Part shown: one piece after another, positions 42,078 through 50,714 of the stretch
Layout of the letters: each line of letters opens with the position of its first letter
How positions within the stretch are numbered: position 1 is the first letter of the stretch
Assembly: GCA_016191165.1 (NCBI GenBank)
Contig: JACPPF010000158.1
Coordinates: 1 to 64,000 of the forward strand
DNA length: 64,000 bases
DNA from: Planctomycetota bacterium
Lineage (GTDB): Bacteria; Planctomycetota; Planctomycetia; Gemmatales; Gemmataceae
Direction of reading: 5' to 3'
Notes under the pieces: generated by a model
Seen by the model: only the letters and a program-made list of their open reading frames with translations
Database searches by the model: none
What the model was told of the DNA's origin: nothing
Translations under genes and position numbers: made by a program

Positions 42078-42905
42078 CTATCGAAGGCGCATCAATTCTG
42101 CTTTGTCCCACAGTGCGCGAACCAATTTCAAAGCCGCCGGTGCGTTACTGAGGTCAGGGGAGGTTGACCCGCCCCGCCCGAACTCTCGCGGACGGGGGAA
42201 ACGTGAAAGCACGAAGAGAAAGGCAAGGTCGGCCCGGTTTGCATTCGTCCGTGCGGCCTTGCTCAGCGCCGTGCCGAAGCGCGTCATGGCCTCATTAGTC
42301 CTGGTGTACCGATCCGAAAAATTCGGAGTTTCCGCCGCATTGACAACCTGCAAATAGGAGTAGATGAGATCAGCGTTCGCTTCCTTGCTTTGAATAAGAG
42401 GCCTCGCGATTTGAAGCGCGGCGATGGTCCGACTGTTTGCTTCAGCAAACTTCGCCAGGGCTCGCGCCGTCTCCTTCTTGGTCGGCGTTCGGTTCACGGT
42501 GATGAGGTAGACCGCGGCCACGATTTGGTCGTCGCTCAAATCGGGCTTCCGCGTCAGAATCTGAACGAGCCGGTCCTTGACGTAGTAGGGAGAGTCCAGC
42601 ATCTGCCAATTTTTCGCCTCCACAGCCAGAAGATTGAACTCAATGCGCTCAACAAGGATTTCGATGCGGCGTTTGGTCTCCAGCAGGGGACTTGTCCTCG
42701 CCGCCCTGTTCAGTGCGGGCAGTGCCGGGCCGCCGATCCTCACCAGTGCCCTGCCCGCTTGCTCACGGACGCGATAATTTGCATCGCCGAGTTGTGCGAT
42801 GCGCTTGGCAACAGCGTCCTCCGACCGAGGCGCCGTTTGAGCCGAGATCAGATGAGGAACGTCACAGACAATGACGAGCACGGCTGCCGCGAATCGAATC
42901 GACAT
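42078..42905 (-). CDS. Secreted HEAT-like/planctomycete DUF1549-like repeat protein
   Basis: A 275-residue exported protein: the signal peptide MSIRFAAAVLVIVCDVPHLISA runs to about residue 22. DANYRVREQAGRALVRIGGPALPAL (about 38-62) is HEAT-repeat-like. Later, DDQIVAAVYLITVNRTPTKKETARAL resembles the DUF1553 end segment, so it may sit in the same extracytoplasmic setting. The tail contains a Pro/Arg/Gly-rich stretch (RFPRPREFGRGGSTSPDL). Function unknown. Confidence 0.75.
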   Translation of the reverse strand: MSIRFAAAVLVIVCDVPHLISAQTAPRSEDAVAKRIAQLGDANYRVREQAGRALVRIGGPALPALNRAARTSPLLETKRRIEILVERIEFNLLAVEAKNWQMLDSPYYVKDRLVQILTRKPDLSDDQIVAAVYLITVNRTPTKKETARALAKFAEANSRTIAALQIARPLIQSKEANADLIYSYLQVVNAAETPNFSDRYTRTNEAMTRFGTALSKAARTNANRADLAFLFVLSRFPRPREFGRGGSTSPDLSNAPAALKLVRALWDKAELMRLR

Positions 42906-43005
42906 GACCAACCTCCAAAGCGACGGTCCTTGGATCTCGCCGATTATCGCTGTTTTCTCGAACGATTGCAAGCCATTCGTCAAATCAACAGCGAGCCGCG
43001 GGCGC

Positions 43006-43494
43006 TCATCCCTGGGCTTGCCTGGGATTTGCGTTGAGGATTGCGTCAACCGCAGCCAGGACGCGCTTGTCCCAATCGAGATCGGTCGGCGTTACGACTA
43101 CAACGCGGAAGCCGTGTTGGTCGCCTTCCATCTTGACGCCTTCCGAATCGTCCACGTGCAGGTCGATGCCAAACGCGGGCGGATATTTCGACGGCACATA
43201 TCCCGCGAAGTGCGACTTCTTGACGTGCTGGTCGTGAATATCTTGATTGACGACATCGGTAAGCCTCACGCCAAAGCTTCGGAACCAGCCTTTCATGTAG
43301 CGTGGATGGCGATACGAAGTGGTGTAGATCCAGAGTTCGCATTGGCGCGCGCGAAGTTCCTGCATGAGCGCCTTCGTCCCCTGGCGCAATGGCTCGGCGT
43401 AGCGCCAGCGCCACCACCAGGGGACGACGCGTTCTGCCGGCATACCGGCATCGTAGAGAACCAGAGTATCGTCGACGTCGAAGGAAATGCGCAT
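43006..43494 (-). CDS. HAD superfamily hydrolase-like protein
   Basis: A 162-residue protein opening with the HAD motif I, MRISFDVDDTLVLYD, with both Asp residues. Motif II is IYTTSY at about 53-58. A late Asp pair, VDDSEGVKMEG (about 115), fits motif IV. The length is short and a cap domain is absent, as in small phosphatases. It begins 1 bp after the stop of the universal stress gene; the two are probably co-transcribed. Confidence 0.8.
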   Translation of the reverse strand: MRISFDVDDTLVLYDAGMPAERVVPWWWRWRYAEPLRQGTKALMQELRARQCELWIYTTSYRHPRYMKGWFRSFGVRLTDVVNQDIHDQHVKKSHFAGYVPSKYPPAFGIDLHVDDSEGVKMEGDQHGFRVVVVTPTDLDWDKRVLAAVDAILNANPRQAQG

Positions 43495-43495
43495 G

Positions 43496-43945
43496 TTACT
43501 TCAACGCTTCGGGCCGCAAGGTCAGGACCGCGCAGGCGGCGCCGCGGACAACCTGCTCGGCGACGCTGCCCATGAGGAGGTGGGTGAACCCCGTGCGGCC
43601 GTGGGTGGCCATCACGACCAGGTCGATGTGGTTGTGCTCGACATAGCGTAGGATGGCAGCGGGTACATCGGCGCCGACCTGGACGACTTCGATGCGCCGC
43701 ACATCGCCGGTGTCGCCGACCAGTTCCCCGAGCCAGCGATGGTAATCGTCCTGGGGTTCGGATGAATCCAGAACGCCCGTGACGGGGTACTCGGACGCCG
43801 CCTTTTCCGCATCGTCGATCACGCGCAAAACATGCAACTCGGCGCCGAACGTCTTGGCCAGGGCGCGTGCGTATTCGACCGCCTTTTCGGAGAAGGCGCT
43901 GCGATCAGTCGGAGCCAGGATGCATTGCCAGTTGGGAGTCGGCAT
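43496..43945 (-). CDS. Universal stress protein (UspA)
   Basis: A 149-residue UspA fold: ILAPTDRSAFSEKAVEYARALAKTFGAELHVLRV at the start. The ATP-binding loop GRTGFTHLLMGSVAEQVVRGAACAVLTL is at about residues 112-145 (the G2xG9xG-type pattern). It likely binds ATP and acts in stress survival. First of a two-gene minus-strand unit with the HAD gene. Confidence 0.92.
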   Translation of the reverse strand: MPTPNWQCILAPTDRSAFSEKAVEYARALAKTFGAELHVLRVIDDAEKAASEYPVTGVLDSSEPQDDYHRWLGELVGDTGDVRRIEVVQVGADVPAAILRYVEHNHIDLVVMATHGRTGFTHLLMGSVAEQVVRGAACAVLTLRPEALK

Positions 43946-44120
43946 GGGTCGGGTCCTTTTTCCTTATCGTACCAAACTCCACGTGAGAAGAAAGCCGATC
44001 TGGCAACGAGCTGGAGCGTGAGCGACGCGGGGAATGAGAATTCGACGCCTACGCTTTGGGCTTGTTAGTTTTCCTCGACAGGTTCCCTTAAACGACGTGG
44101 CCTCGACTCCGTGTACCGGC

Positions 44121-44126
44121 TATAAT
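44121..44126 (+). promoter_or_regulatory. -10 element candidate
   Basis: TATAAT at 44121-44126, with GGGGGAGG as ribosome binding site before the ATG at 44147. No clear -35 at 16-18 bases, so support is partial. Confidence 0.35.
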
Positions 44127-44146
44127 TCAGGGGGGAGGTTCCGAGC

Positions 44147-44443
44147 ATGAATGTATTCCGTGTCCTGGCCGTGATGGTTGCCCTATTCATGCCGCTCGTG
44201 GCGCCCGTCCAGGCGATTGCGTGCCCGCTCTGCTCCGAGGCGATTGCCAATTCCAACGCCGACAATGCCGACGAGGATACCGACAATTTTCCCGCGGCCA
44301 TGAATCAGAGCATTTACTTGATGCTGGGCGTTCCCTACATGGCGTTCGGCGTCGTGGGATTCATGATTTATCGCGGGGCGCGCAAAAACGATGAATATCG
44401 GCGGGGCCTGGGTGAAAACCCCGACAATCGGCCTGCCGTCTAG
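44147..44443 (+). CDS. Small secreted/membrane protein with CPLC motif
   Basis: A 98-residue protein: signal or anchor MNVFRVLAVMVALFMPLVAPVQA, then CPLCSEAIANSNADNADEDTD with a CxxC pair, then a membrane helix (IYLMLGVPYMAFGVVGFMIY, about 53-72) and a charged tail. This arrangement is found in planctomycete heme/redox-linked proteins of unknown function. It lies 62 bp upstream of the Tat protein gene. Confidence 0.78.
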   Translation: MNVFRVLAVMVALFMPLVAPVQAIACPLCSEAIANSNADNADEDTDNFPAAMNQSIYLMLGVPYMAFGVVGFMIYRGARKNDEYRRGLGENPDNRPAV

Positions 44444-44505
44444 CGCGTACTGCAATTCGCCCGCTCCGGACCCGTTACGTCTCTCCAGTCTACGGGAGCA
44501 ACACC

Positions 44506-46029
44506 ATGTCCACTCGGCGCGATTTTCTCAAAACGTCTGCCCAGGCCGGTGCGGTAGGAGCAGCCGCCGCGGCTGGCGATTTCGCATTCTTGAACAACTT
44601 GCCGCCGCTGTCGGCCCAGGACGTGCGACGCGCCCTTGCTCCGGTGCAGGCGGATGTCGAGCCGCTGGTGCGTCTCATCGAGGACACGGCCGCCGAACGC
44701 CTGCTGCCCGCGATGGCCGAACGCATTCGCAACGGCGTCAGTTACCAGCAAATCCTGGCGGCGTTGATGCTCGCCGGCGTGCGTGGCATTCAACCGCGGC
44801 CCGTGGGCTTCAAGTTTCACGCGGTGCTGGTCGTCAACTCCGCTCATCTGGCGAGTCTGGCGGCGGCTGATCGCGACCGCTGGCTGCCGCTCTTCTGGGG
44901 GATGGACAACTTCAAGCGTTCGCAGGCGCGCAACGCGCGCGAGGGCGACTGGCGCATGTCGGTCTTGGCCGACAATCGCCTGCCCGCACCCGAGCACGCG
45001 GTGCGTAACTTCCGCACGGCGATGGATGGCTGGGAGGTCGAGAATGCCGATCGCGCCATCGCGCAGGTGGCGCGCGTGGCGAGTCTCAACGAGGTTTACG
45101 AGATGATGTGGCGTTACGGCGCCCGTGACTTCCGCGACATTGGCCATAAGGCAATCTTCGTCGCCAATTCCTATCGCACGCTGGTGACCATCGGCTGGCG
45201 TCATGCGGAGCCGATCCTTCGATCGCTGGCCTACGCCCTCGTCGATTCGGGCCGGGACGCGAACCCCGCCCGCAACGATCACGCTGCCGACCGCCCGGGC
45301 CGCGACAACTTGCGGCGTTTGACGCGCATCCGCGCCGGCTGGCAGCGCGGGCGGGTCACACGTGAGGCCGTCACCGACCTCCTCGCAACCCTGCGCAATG
45401 CCAGTGCCGCCGACGCTGCCGAGGCCGTGCTTACGAAGATCAACGAGCGCATCGATCCTTCGTGTGTATGGGATGCCATTTTCCTGTTTGCGGGTGAACT
45501 CCTGATGAAGCAGCCCGGCATCGTCGGCCTGCACACGATCACCACGATGAACGCGCTCGCCTTCGGCTACCAAACGACCGCCAGCGACGAGACCCGGCGA
45601 TTCCTGATGCTGCAAGCGGCGTCTTTCTTGACGATGTTTCGGGCGCGCATGGGCGAGTTGCCCGCCAACCCGCGCATCGACACGCTGGAGGCCGGCGAGT
45701 TGATGGGGCAAGGCCAGGCGGCGGTTGACGATATCTTCGCAACCGCCTCGACCAACAAGCTGCAAGCCGCCCGCAAGACGCTGGCCCTTCTGACCAATCA
45801 GGCGAGCCAGCTGGCGCCACTGATGACGACCGCGCGCCGCCTGATCTTCGCCAAGGGGAACGATTCGCACGATTACAAGTTCAGCTCGGCCGCGCTTGAG
45901 GATTTCTACCACGTCAGCCCCGCGTGGCGCAATCGGTTCCTGGCCGCGAGCACTTATTGGCTCAAGGGCTCGGGCGGCGCCGATTCGCCGGTGTTGCGCC
46001 GAACCCGCGCTGCCCTGGGGAACAACTAA
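44506..46029 (+). CDS. Tat-exported hypothetical protein
   Basis: A 507-residue protein with a twin-arginine signal (MSTRRDFLKTSAQAGAVGAA). The remainder is alpha-helical, with NSAHLASLAAADRDRWLPLFWGMDNFK near 110-135 and HAVRNFRTAMDGWEVENADRAIAQVAR near 165. No known catalytic motif is seen. It begins the plus-strand planctomycete module with the DUF1549/DUF1553, DUF1501 and WD40 genes. Function unknown. Confidence 0.85.
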   Translation: MSTRRDFLKTSAQAGAVGAAAAAGDFAFLNNLPPLSAQDVRRALAPVQADVEPLVRLIEDTAAERLLPAMAERIRNGVSYQQILAALMLAGVRGIQPRPVGFKFHAVLVVNSAHLASLAAADRDRWLPLFWGMDNFKRSQARNAREGDWRMSVLADNRLPAPEHAVRNFRTAMDGWEVENADRAIAQVARVASLNEVYEMMWRYGARDFRDIGHKAIFVANSYRTLVTIGWRHAEPILRSLAYALVDSGRDANPARNDHAADRPGRDNLRRLTRIRAGWQRGRVTREAVTDLLATLRNASAADAAEAVLTKINERIDPSCVWDAIFLFAGELLMKQPGIVGLHTITTMNALAFGYQTTASDETRRFLMLQAASFLTMFRARMGELPANPRIDTLEAGELMGQGQAAVDDIFATASTNKLQAARKTLALLTNQASQLAPLMTTARRLIFAKGNDSHDYKFSSAALEDFYHVSPAWRNRFLAASTYWLKGSGGADSPVLRRTRAALGNN

Positions 46030-46090
46030 AGCCGCGTGCGGCTTAGCGCCCGCCTGGCGCCGCGCGAGCGCTAAACCGCAAGCGGCTTTA
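46028..46090. repeat. Palindrome, GCTTAGCGC family with outer arms
   Basis: AAAGCCGCGTGCGGCTTAGC and AGCGCTAAACCGCAAGCGGC nested arms. The core TTAGCGCCCGC pairs with GCGAGCGCTAA. It starts at the stop of the Tat gene and precedes the promoter at 46102. Confidence 0.7.
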
Positions 46091-46101
46091 CAAAAAAAAC
46101 C

Positions 46102-46130
46102 TTGCACCGGCGCGTTTCAGCGCGTATGAT
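46102..46130 (+). promoter_or_regulatory. Sigma-70-type promoter for the DUF1549 gene
   Basis: TTGCAC (46102-46107) and TATGAT (46125-46130) with a 17-base spacer, 58 bases before the ATG at 46188. This suggests that the module from 46188 on can be transcribed separately from the Tat gene. Confidence 0.6.
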
Positions 46131-46187
46131 CGAGTTTATCCTGCCCGATGTAGCCCTCCCACCTGCCCACGAATCTGGAATCACGTA

Positions 46188-47762
46188 ATGCACCCGCGTT
46201 TTACCATCCTCGCCGTGGCAGTGCTTTTGATTTTGCCAATCTGGGCCCGCGCCGACGAACAACTGGCGAAGCGTATCGACGCCCGCGTCCAGGCCAAGGC
46301 CAAAGGCAAGGCCATCAGTCCGCGCGCCGACGATGCGGAGTTTCTGCGCCGTGTCTATCTGGATTTCGCCGGGCGCATTCCGTCGGCAACCGAAACCCGC
46401 GGGTTCCTGGCCGACAAGACGTCCGACAAACGTGCCAGGTTGATTGATCGTCTCCTCGCCAGCCCTGAGTATGCCGTTCGGATGCGCGAGCTTTTCAACG
46501 TGATGCTGATGGAACGCCTCGGCGAGCATCCCGACTGGCTTAACTTTCTGCAAACCAGTTTCGAGAAGAACACGCCGTGGGATCAAATGGCTCGCGAGAT
46601 GCTCGGCGGCAGCCCTTCCGGCGGCGTCTTCTTCCTGTCGAAACGCCTTGAGAACTACGGCCAAAACCCGGTCGATTATCCCGCGCTCACGCGCGATGTT
46701 GGTCGCCTGTTTCTGGGCAAAGATTTACGTTGCGCGCAATGTCACGATCACTTGACCGTCAAGGATTACCATCAGAGCGATTTCCAGGGCCTCTACGCTT
46801 TCGTAAGAAACGTCGCGCTGAAGCCGGGAAAAACACCAGCCGTCCTGGAAAAGCCGACGACCATGAAGGTCGAATTCGCGTCAGTATTCACGGGCGAGAA
46901 GGGACTAACCGGGCCGCGCCTGCCAGGCCGCAAGGAAATCGACATCCCCACTTTTAAGAAGGGCGAGGAATTTTCCCAGAAGCCAAACCCAAAGACCAAG
47001 ACGCCCGGCGTCCTCAAGTTCAGCACGCTCAAAACGCTGGCGCAGCAAGTCGCGGCCGCGGACAATGACGCGTTTAATCGCAATATCGTCAATCGGCTCT
47101 GGTTCGTCGTCATGGGCCGCGGGCTGGTGCATCCGCTCGACTTGCAGCACAGCGCCAATCCGCCTTCCCACCCGGAAGTGCTCGACCTCCTGGCCAAGGA
47201 ATTCGTCGCGCGGAAGTACGACATCAAGGCGATGTTGCGGACGCTCGCATTGACCGAGACTTACCAGCGTTCCAGCAAGCTGCCAACGGGCGAGAAGCAG
47301 ATCGCCGCGAGCGAATTCCGCACCGCACTGGAGAAACGTCTGGAACCCGAGCAACTCCTGCGCGCCATGCTGGAAGCGACCGGCGAGAAGAACGTCAAGG
47401 GGGGTACGCCATTCGCCACCGCCCGGCCAATATTCCTGAAGGCGTTCGCCTATGGCCCGCGCGAGCCTGAAGAGGAATTCGCGCCCACGCTCAAAGGCGC
47501 GCTGTTCGTCCTCAACGATCAATCGGTCCTGAGCTGGCTGACCGTGAAACCAGGCAACCTGCTCGAGCGCGTTGGTAAAATGACCGATGATCGCAAAGTG
47601 GTTGACGAGTTGTACCTGTCGATCCTGTCGCGCTCGCCGAACGCCGAAGAGACCGAACAGGCCACGCGTTTCTTGACCGAACGCAAGGCGCGGCGAGCGC
47701 CGGCGCTACGCAACCTCGCATGGGCATTGCTGGCCTCGACGGAGTTTTGTGTGAATCATTGA
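46188..47762 (+). CDS. DUF1549/DUF1553 protein, short form
   Basis: A 524-residue exported protein with a signal peptide (MHPRFTILAVAVLLILPIWARA). DUF1549 begins AEFLRRVYLDFAGRIPSATETRGFLAD and RARLIDRLLASPEYA (about 48-98) and contains CAQCHDH near 182. DUF1553 follows, with FNRNIVNRLWFVVMGRGLVHP and a final LSRSPNAEETEQATRF. It lacks the N-terminal Ig and PSCyt region of the 862-residue relative at 26850. It is followed 67 bp later by its DUF1501 partner. Confidence 0.93.
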   Translation: MHPRFTILAVAVLLILPIWARADEQLAKRIDARVQAKAKGKAISPRADDAEFLRRVYLDFAGRIPSATETRGFLADKTSDKRARLIDRLLASPEYAVRMRELFNVMLMERLGEHPDWLNFLQTSFEKNTPWDQMAREMLGGSPSGGVFFLSKRLENYGQNPVDYPALTRDVGRLFLGKDLRCAQCHDHLTVKDYHQSDFQGLYAFVRNVALKPGKTPAVLEKPTTMKVEFASVFTGEKGLTGPRLPGRKEIDIPTFKKGEEFSQKPNPKTKTPGVLKFSTLKTLAQQVAAADNDAFNRNIVNRLWFVVMGRGLVHPLDLQHSANPPSHPEVLDLLAKEFVARKYDIKAMLRTLALTETYQRSSKLPTGEKQIAASEFRTALEKRLEPEQLLRAMLEATGEKNVKGGTPFATARPIFLKAFAYGPREPEEEFAPTLKGALFVLNDQSVLSWLTVKPGNLLERVGKMTDDRKVVDELYLSILSRSPNAEETEQATRFLTERKARRAPALRNLAWALLASTEFCVNH

Positions 47763-47829
47763 GCACGCGGCGCCAACAAGTACGAACGAATACAGCCCTT
47801 GCTCGCGCTGCGGGCTCTGGAGAAAGAAA

Positions 47830-49107
47830 GTGAAACCCAACCCCTGCAATCCCATCGATCATCGCCTATCGCGCCGTCAATGGCTCGGCACAAGCGCGGG
47901 CGCCGCCCTCGGCATGCTTGGCGTTTGCCGGCCTGGCGTCGCGCAGCAACTTCGCCAGCGCCGCAAGCAGGTGTTGTTCATCTGGCTCGACGGCGGCATG
48001 AGCCAGCTGGAAAGCTGGGACCCAAAACCCAACACACAGTTCGGCGGGCCGTTCCGCTCGATCGAGACAGCGGTGCCCGGCATTCGCATCAGCGAGTTGA
48101 TGCCACGCACCGCCCGCCAGATGCGGCACCTCGCGCTCATTCGCAGCGTCCATACCCAGGACAACTCGCATTCCGCCGGCGTGGCGCGCATTCAGCGCGG
48201 CGACCCGTCCAACCGCGGCGTGACGTACCCATACTTCGGTTCCGCAGTCGCCAAGCTGCTTGGGCCCGGTGAAAGCGGCCTGCCTCCGTACATCTGGGTC
48301 AAGCCGGGCAATGGCGGTTTCATTACGCAAGACGCCGGGTTCCTCGGGCCCCGCTACGGCGCGCTAGCACTGGGCGATGGCCGACCGCCGGCCAACTTTC
48401 TGCGGCCCGATACGCTGACCGCTCAGGACGATCAGGAGCGCAACGACCTGCGCCGGTTGCTTGACCGCCGCTACGCCGCCGGCCGGCGCAGCGCCGGGAC
48501 CGACGCCAACAGCTACGTCTACGAGATGGCCGCTCAGCTTCAGCGCAACGCCAATCTGTTCGATTCGCGATCCTTGCCAGCGCGTGACGTCGAGCGCTAC
48601 GGCAGCAGCGATTTTGGCCGACACATGCTGCTCGCGCGGCGCCTGCTTGAGGCAGGCGTCACGTTCGTCAAGGTCAACTCTTACGGCTGGGACACGCACG
48701 GCGACAATTTCAACGCCCATCACACCATGGTCCCCAAGGTCGATCAGGCCTTCGCCGCCATGATCGAGGACCTGGCCCAGCGGTCGATGCTTGATAACGT
48801 CCTCGTCGTCATGATGTCCGAGTTTGGCCGCACGCCGCGCATCAACGGCGACGTGGGCCGCGACCATTGGCCTGAAGCCTGGTCGGTCGTGATGGCGGGC
48901 TCGGGAATCCGGCGCGGCATCGTGGTGGGCCAGACCAACGCCCTGGGCACGTTCGTGCAAGCCGACGAACACGACATCGGGCACCTGTTCCACACCTGGT
49001 TCACGGCCCTGGGCATCAACACCGCACGCACGCGCTACGACAACAACGGGCAGCCGCTGCCGATCGCCCATGACGAATGCCGCCCCGTGCGGGCGCTGCT
49101 CGCGTAG
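47830..49107 (+). CDS. DUF1501 Tat-exported protein
   Basis: A 425-residue DUF1501 protein starting at GTG 47830. The Tat signal is LSRRQWLGTSAGAALGMLG at about 13-31. Family landmarks: IWLDGGMSQLESWDPKPN, DNSHSAGVARIQRG, MMSEFGRTPRINGDVGRDHW and GIRRGIVVGQTNALG. It is paralogous to the DUF1501 gene at 30668. Confidence 0.93.
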   Translation: MKPNPCNPIDHRLSRRQWLGTSAGAALGMLGVCRPGVAQQLRQRRKQVLFIWLDGGMSQLESWDPKPNTQFGGPFRSIETAVPGIRISELMPRTARQMRHLALIRSVHTQDNSHSAGVARIQRGDPSNRGVTYPYFGSAVAKLLGPGESGLPPYIWVKPGNGGFITQDAGFLGPRYGALALGDGRPPANFLRPDTLTAQDDQERNDLRRLLDRRYAAGRRSAGTDANSYVYEMAAQLQRNANLFDSRSLPARDVERYGSSDFGRHMLLARRLLEAGVTFVKVNSYGWDTHGDNFNAHHTMVPKVDQAFAAMIEDLAQRSMLDNVLVVMMSEFGRTPRINGDVGRDHWPEAWSVVMAGSGIRRGIVVGQTNALGTFVQADEHDIGHLFHTWFTALGINTARTRYDNNGQPLPIAHDECRPVRALLA

Positions 49108-49112
49108 TTCAG

Positions 49113-49166
49113 CCCCCCGCCTTTGGCGAGGGCTTCGCGCACAACCCGCTCGCCAAAGGCGAGCGG
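49113..49166. repeat. Hairpin repeats, CCGCTCGCC family
   Basis: Two stems: CCGCCTTTGGCGAGGG near 49116 and CCGCTCGCC-AAA-GGCGAGCGG at 49146-49166. The second equals the in-gene copy at 25707-25727. It lies between the DUF1501 and WD40 genes. Confidence 0.75.
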
Positions 49167-49173
49167 CCAAGCG

Positions 49174-50241
49174 ATGGGAAAAATCATGCAACAACCGCGT
49201 CCCCAAGCGAACCAGCCGCGCCGCGTGCGCACGGTGAATACCGACCGTCAACTGGGCGTGATACGCTTCAGCCCGTGCGGGCGTTTCCTCGCGGGTGGCG
49301 GGTACGACGCCACGGTGCGCCGCTGGGATTACACGGAAGCCGCGCTCAATGCGCTGCCCAATCTCACGGGCCATCGGGGCTGGGTGCAAGCGCTGGCGTT
49401 TCATCCCGATCAGCGCCGGCTTTTCACGGCCGACTCCTGGGGCGAAGTCCGCGTCTGGAACCACACCGAGCGCCAGCCCAACGCTTCGCGCACCATCGCC
49501 GCGCACGACGGCTGGGTTCGCGACCTGGCGGTCAGCGCCGATGGCCGAACGCTGGCGACCTGCGGGCGCGATCGCAAGGTGTGCCTGTGGTCCACACAGA
49601 CCGGCAACAAGCTGCATGAGTTGACCGCACATACCGACGACGTTTTCGCCGTCGCGTTTCATCCGAATAATCAAAAACTCGTATCCGGCGATTTGCGTGG
49701 CAACGTGTATGAATGGGACGTGGCCAACGGCCGGCGCGGGCGGACATTCGATGCGAGATCGCTCTTCGGAGTGCAGCGTCTGAATGACGTGGGCGGCGCG
49801 CGCCGCCTGGTGTTCGACGCCGCGGGGCGCTCCCTCGCCGTCGCCGGCGGTCGGCCTGGCACCAGCGGCAGCGTCCCGACAATCCTGCTTTTCGATTTTG
49901 CTGCCGCTCGTTTGCAACACACGGTCAGCGTCGGCGCCGCCACCGATGGATTCGTCTTCGATCTCGCCTTTCATACCGCCGGTTATCTCATCGCCGTCAC
50001 CAGCGGCACGCCGGGGACCGGCAAGTTCTTCCTGCATCGACCTGGCGAGCAGGCGCCGTATTTTGTTTCCACGGCCATGCCCAACTGCCATTCGCTGGCT
50101 GTGCATCCCAGTGGGCAGCGACTGTTCGTGGCCGCCACCAACGCCGGCTCGAACGGCAACGGCCGGCCGCTACGCAATGGAACGTATCCGGGCAACACTT
50201 CGCCCTTGCACCTCTGGGAATTGCCGCGCGCAACGCCTTGA
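49174..50241 (+). CDS. WD40 repeat protein
   Basis: A 355-residue beta-propeller with at least four clear WD40 repeats, such as RWVQALAFHPDQRRLFTADSWGEVRVWN-like segments (about 72-95), DGWVRDLAVSADGRTLATCGRDRKVCLWS and DDVFAVAFHPNNQKLVSGDLRGNVYEWD. No signal peptide. The start could be ATG at 49174 or 49186; neither has a strong ribosome site. It ends the plus-strand module; the partner of the propeller is unknown. Confidence 0.88.
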   Translation: MGKIMQQPRPQANQPRRVRTVNTDRQLGVIRFSPCGRFLAGGGYDATVRRWDYTEAALNALPNLTGHRGWVQALAFHPDQRRLFTADSWGEVRVWNHTERQPNASRTIAAHDGWVRDLAVSADGRTLATCGRDRKVCLWSTQTGNKLHELTAHTDDVFAVAFHPNNQKLVSGDLRGNVYEWDVANGRRGRTFDARSLFGVQRLNDVGGARRLVFDAAGRSLAVAGGRPGTSGSVPTILLFDFAAARLQHTVSVGAATDGFVFDLAFHTAGYLIAVTSGTPGTGKFFLHRPGEQAPYFVSTAMPNCHSLAVHPSGQRLFVAATNAGSNGNGRPLRNGTYPGNTSPLHLWELPRATP

Positions 50242-50253
50242 TTCACAACCCTT

Positions 50254-50643
50254 TCACTGCGGCGTCTGATTCTGCGCCTGCTGGCGTGCTTTCCGCGCAT
50301 CCACGAAGGACTTGATGCACAGCCCCAGAAACCCGGCGCAGAGCAGGGCCATGCAAATCGACGTGTAGACAGCCGCGTTCATCTCGAAATCGGGTTTCAT
50401 CATTACCACGACCACGCGACCCAGTGCCAGCGACGTGCCGATCAGGGCAAGAACGGCGGCGACGTGCATGGCATGTTTGCGGGCCTTGTCACCGATCGTC
50501 GCGATCCCGCCCAAGGCGATTAGCGGAATGCCGACAAAGGCCGGTATGAGGGCGGTGATGTGTTTCATGTCGGTCGCGAAATACATGCCGCCGCCGAGTG
50601 CCGTGAGCAGGATGCCAAATAATATCGCGTAGAGTGCCACCAT
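50254..50643 (-). CDS. Four-helix membrane protein
   Basis: A 129-residue integral membrane protein with four hydrophobic segments (MVALYAILFGILLTALGGGMY; ITALIPAFVGIPLIALGGIA; VAAVLALIGTSLALGRVVVVM; YTSICMALLCAGFLGLCIKSF) and a basic/Gln-rich tail. It looks like the DUF-type planctomycete membrane proteins of unknown function. The start at 50643 precedes the first helix; the upstream extension is repeat sequence. Confidence 0.78.
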   Translation of the reverse strand: MVALYAILFGILLTALGGGMYFATDMKHITALIPAFVGIPLIALGGIATIGDKARKHAMHVAAVLALIGTSLALGRVVVVMMKPDFEMNAAVYTSICMALLCAGFLGLCIKSFVDARKARQQAQNQTPQ

Positions 50644-50670
50644 GAGTTTTCCTTGATTTTGCGAACACCA

Positions 50671-50703
50671 TCCCCGGGGTTCGCTGCGCTCGCCCCGGGG
50701 CTT
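50671..50703. repeat. Palindrome with CCCCGGGG arms
   Basis: TCCCCGGGGTTCGCTGCGCTCGCCCCGGGGC, stem CCCCGGGG around TTCGCTGCGCTCG, related in its loop to the 20805 family. It lies between the membrane protein gene and the PQQ gene. Confidence 0.7.
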
Positions 50704-50714
50704 GCTTGGGTTGT

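Noticed and set aside
42160-42215. Repeat insertion in the secreted HEAT-like gene (GRGGSTSPDL region)
   Set aside because: The DNA has only weak inverted pairing and no second copy was found in the window, so it was not called a repeat.
43960-44100. Degenerate copy of the GAAGCGTTAGCG palindrome
   Set aside because: Only parts such as GGGCTTGTTAG resemble the 33099 repeat; pairing is too poor.
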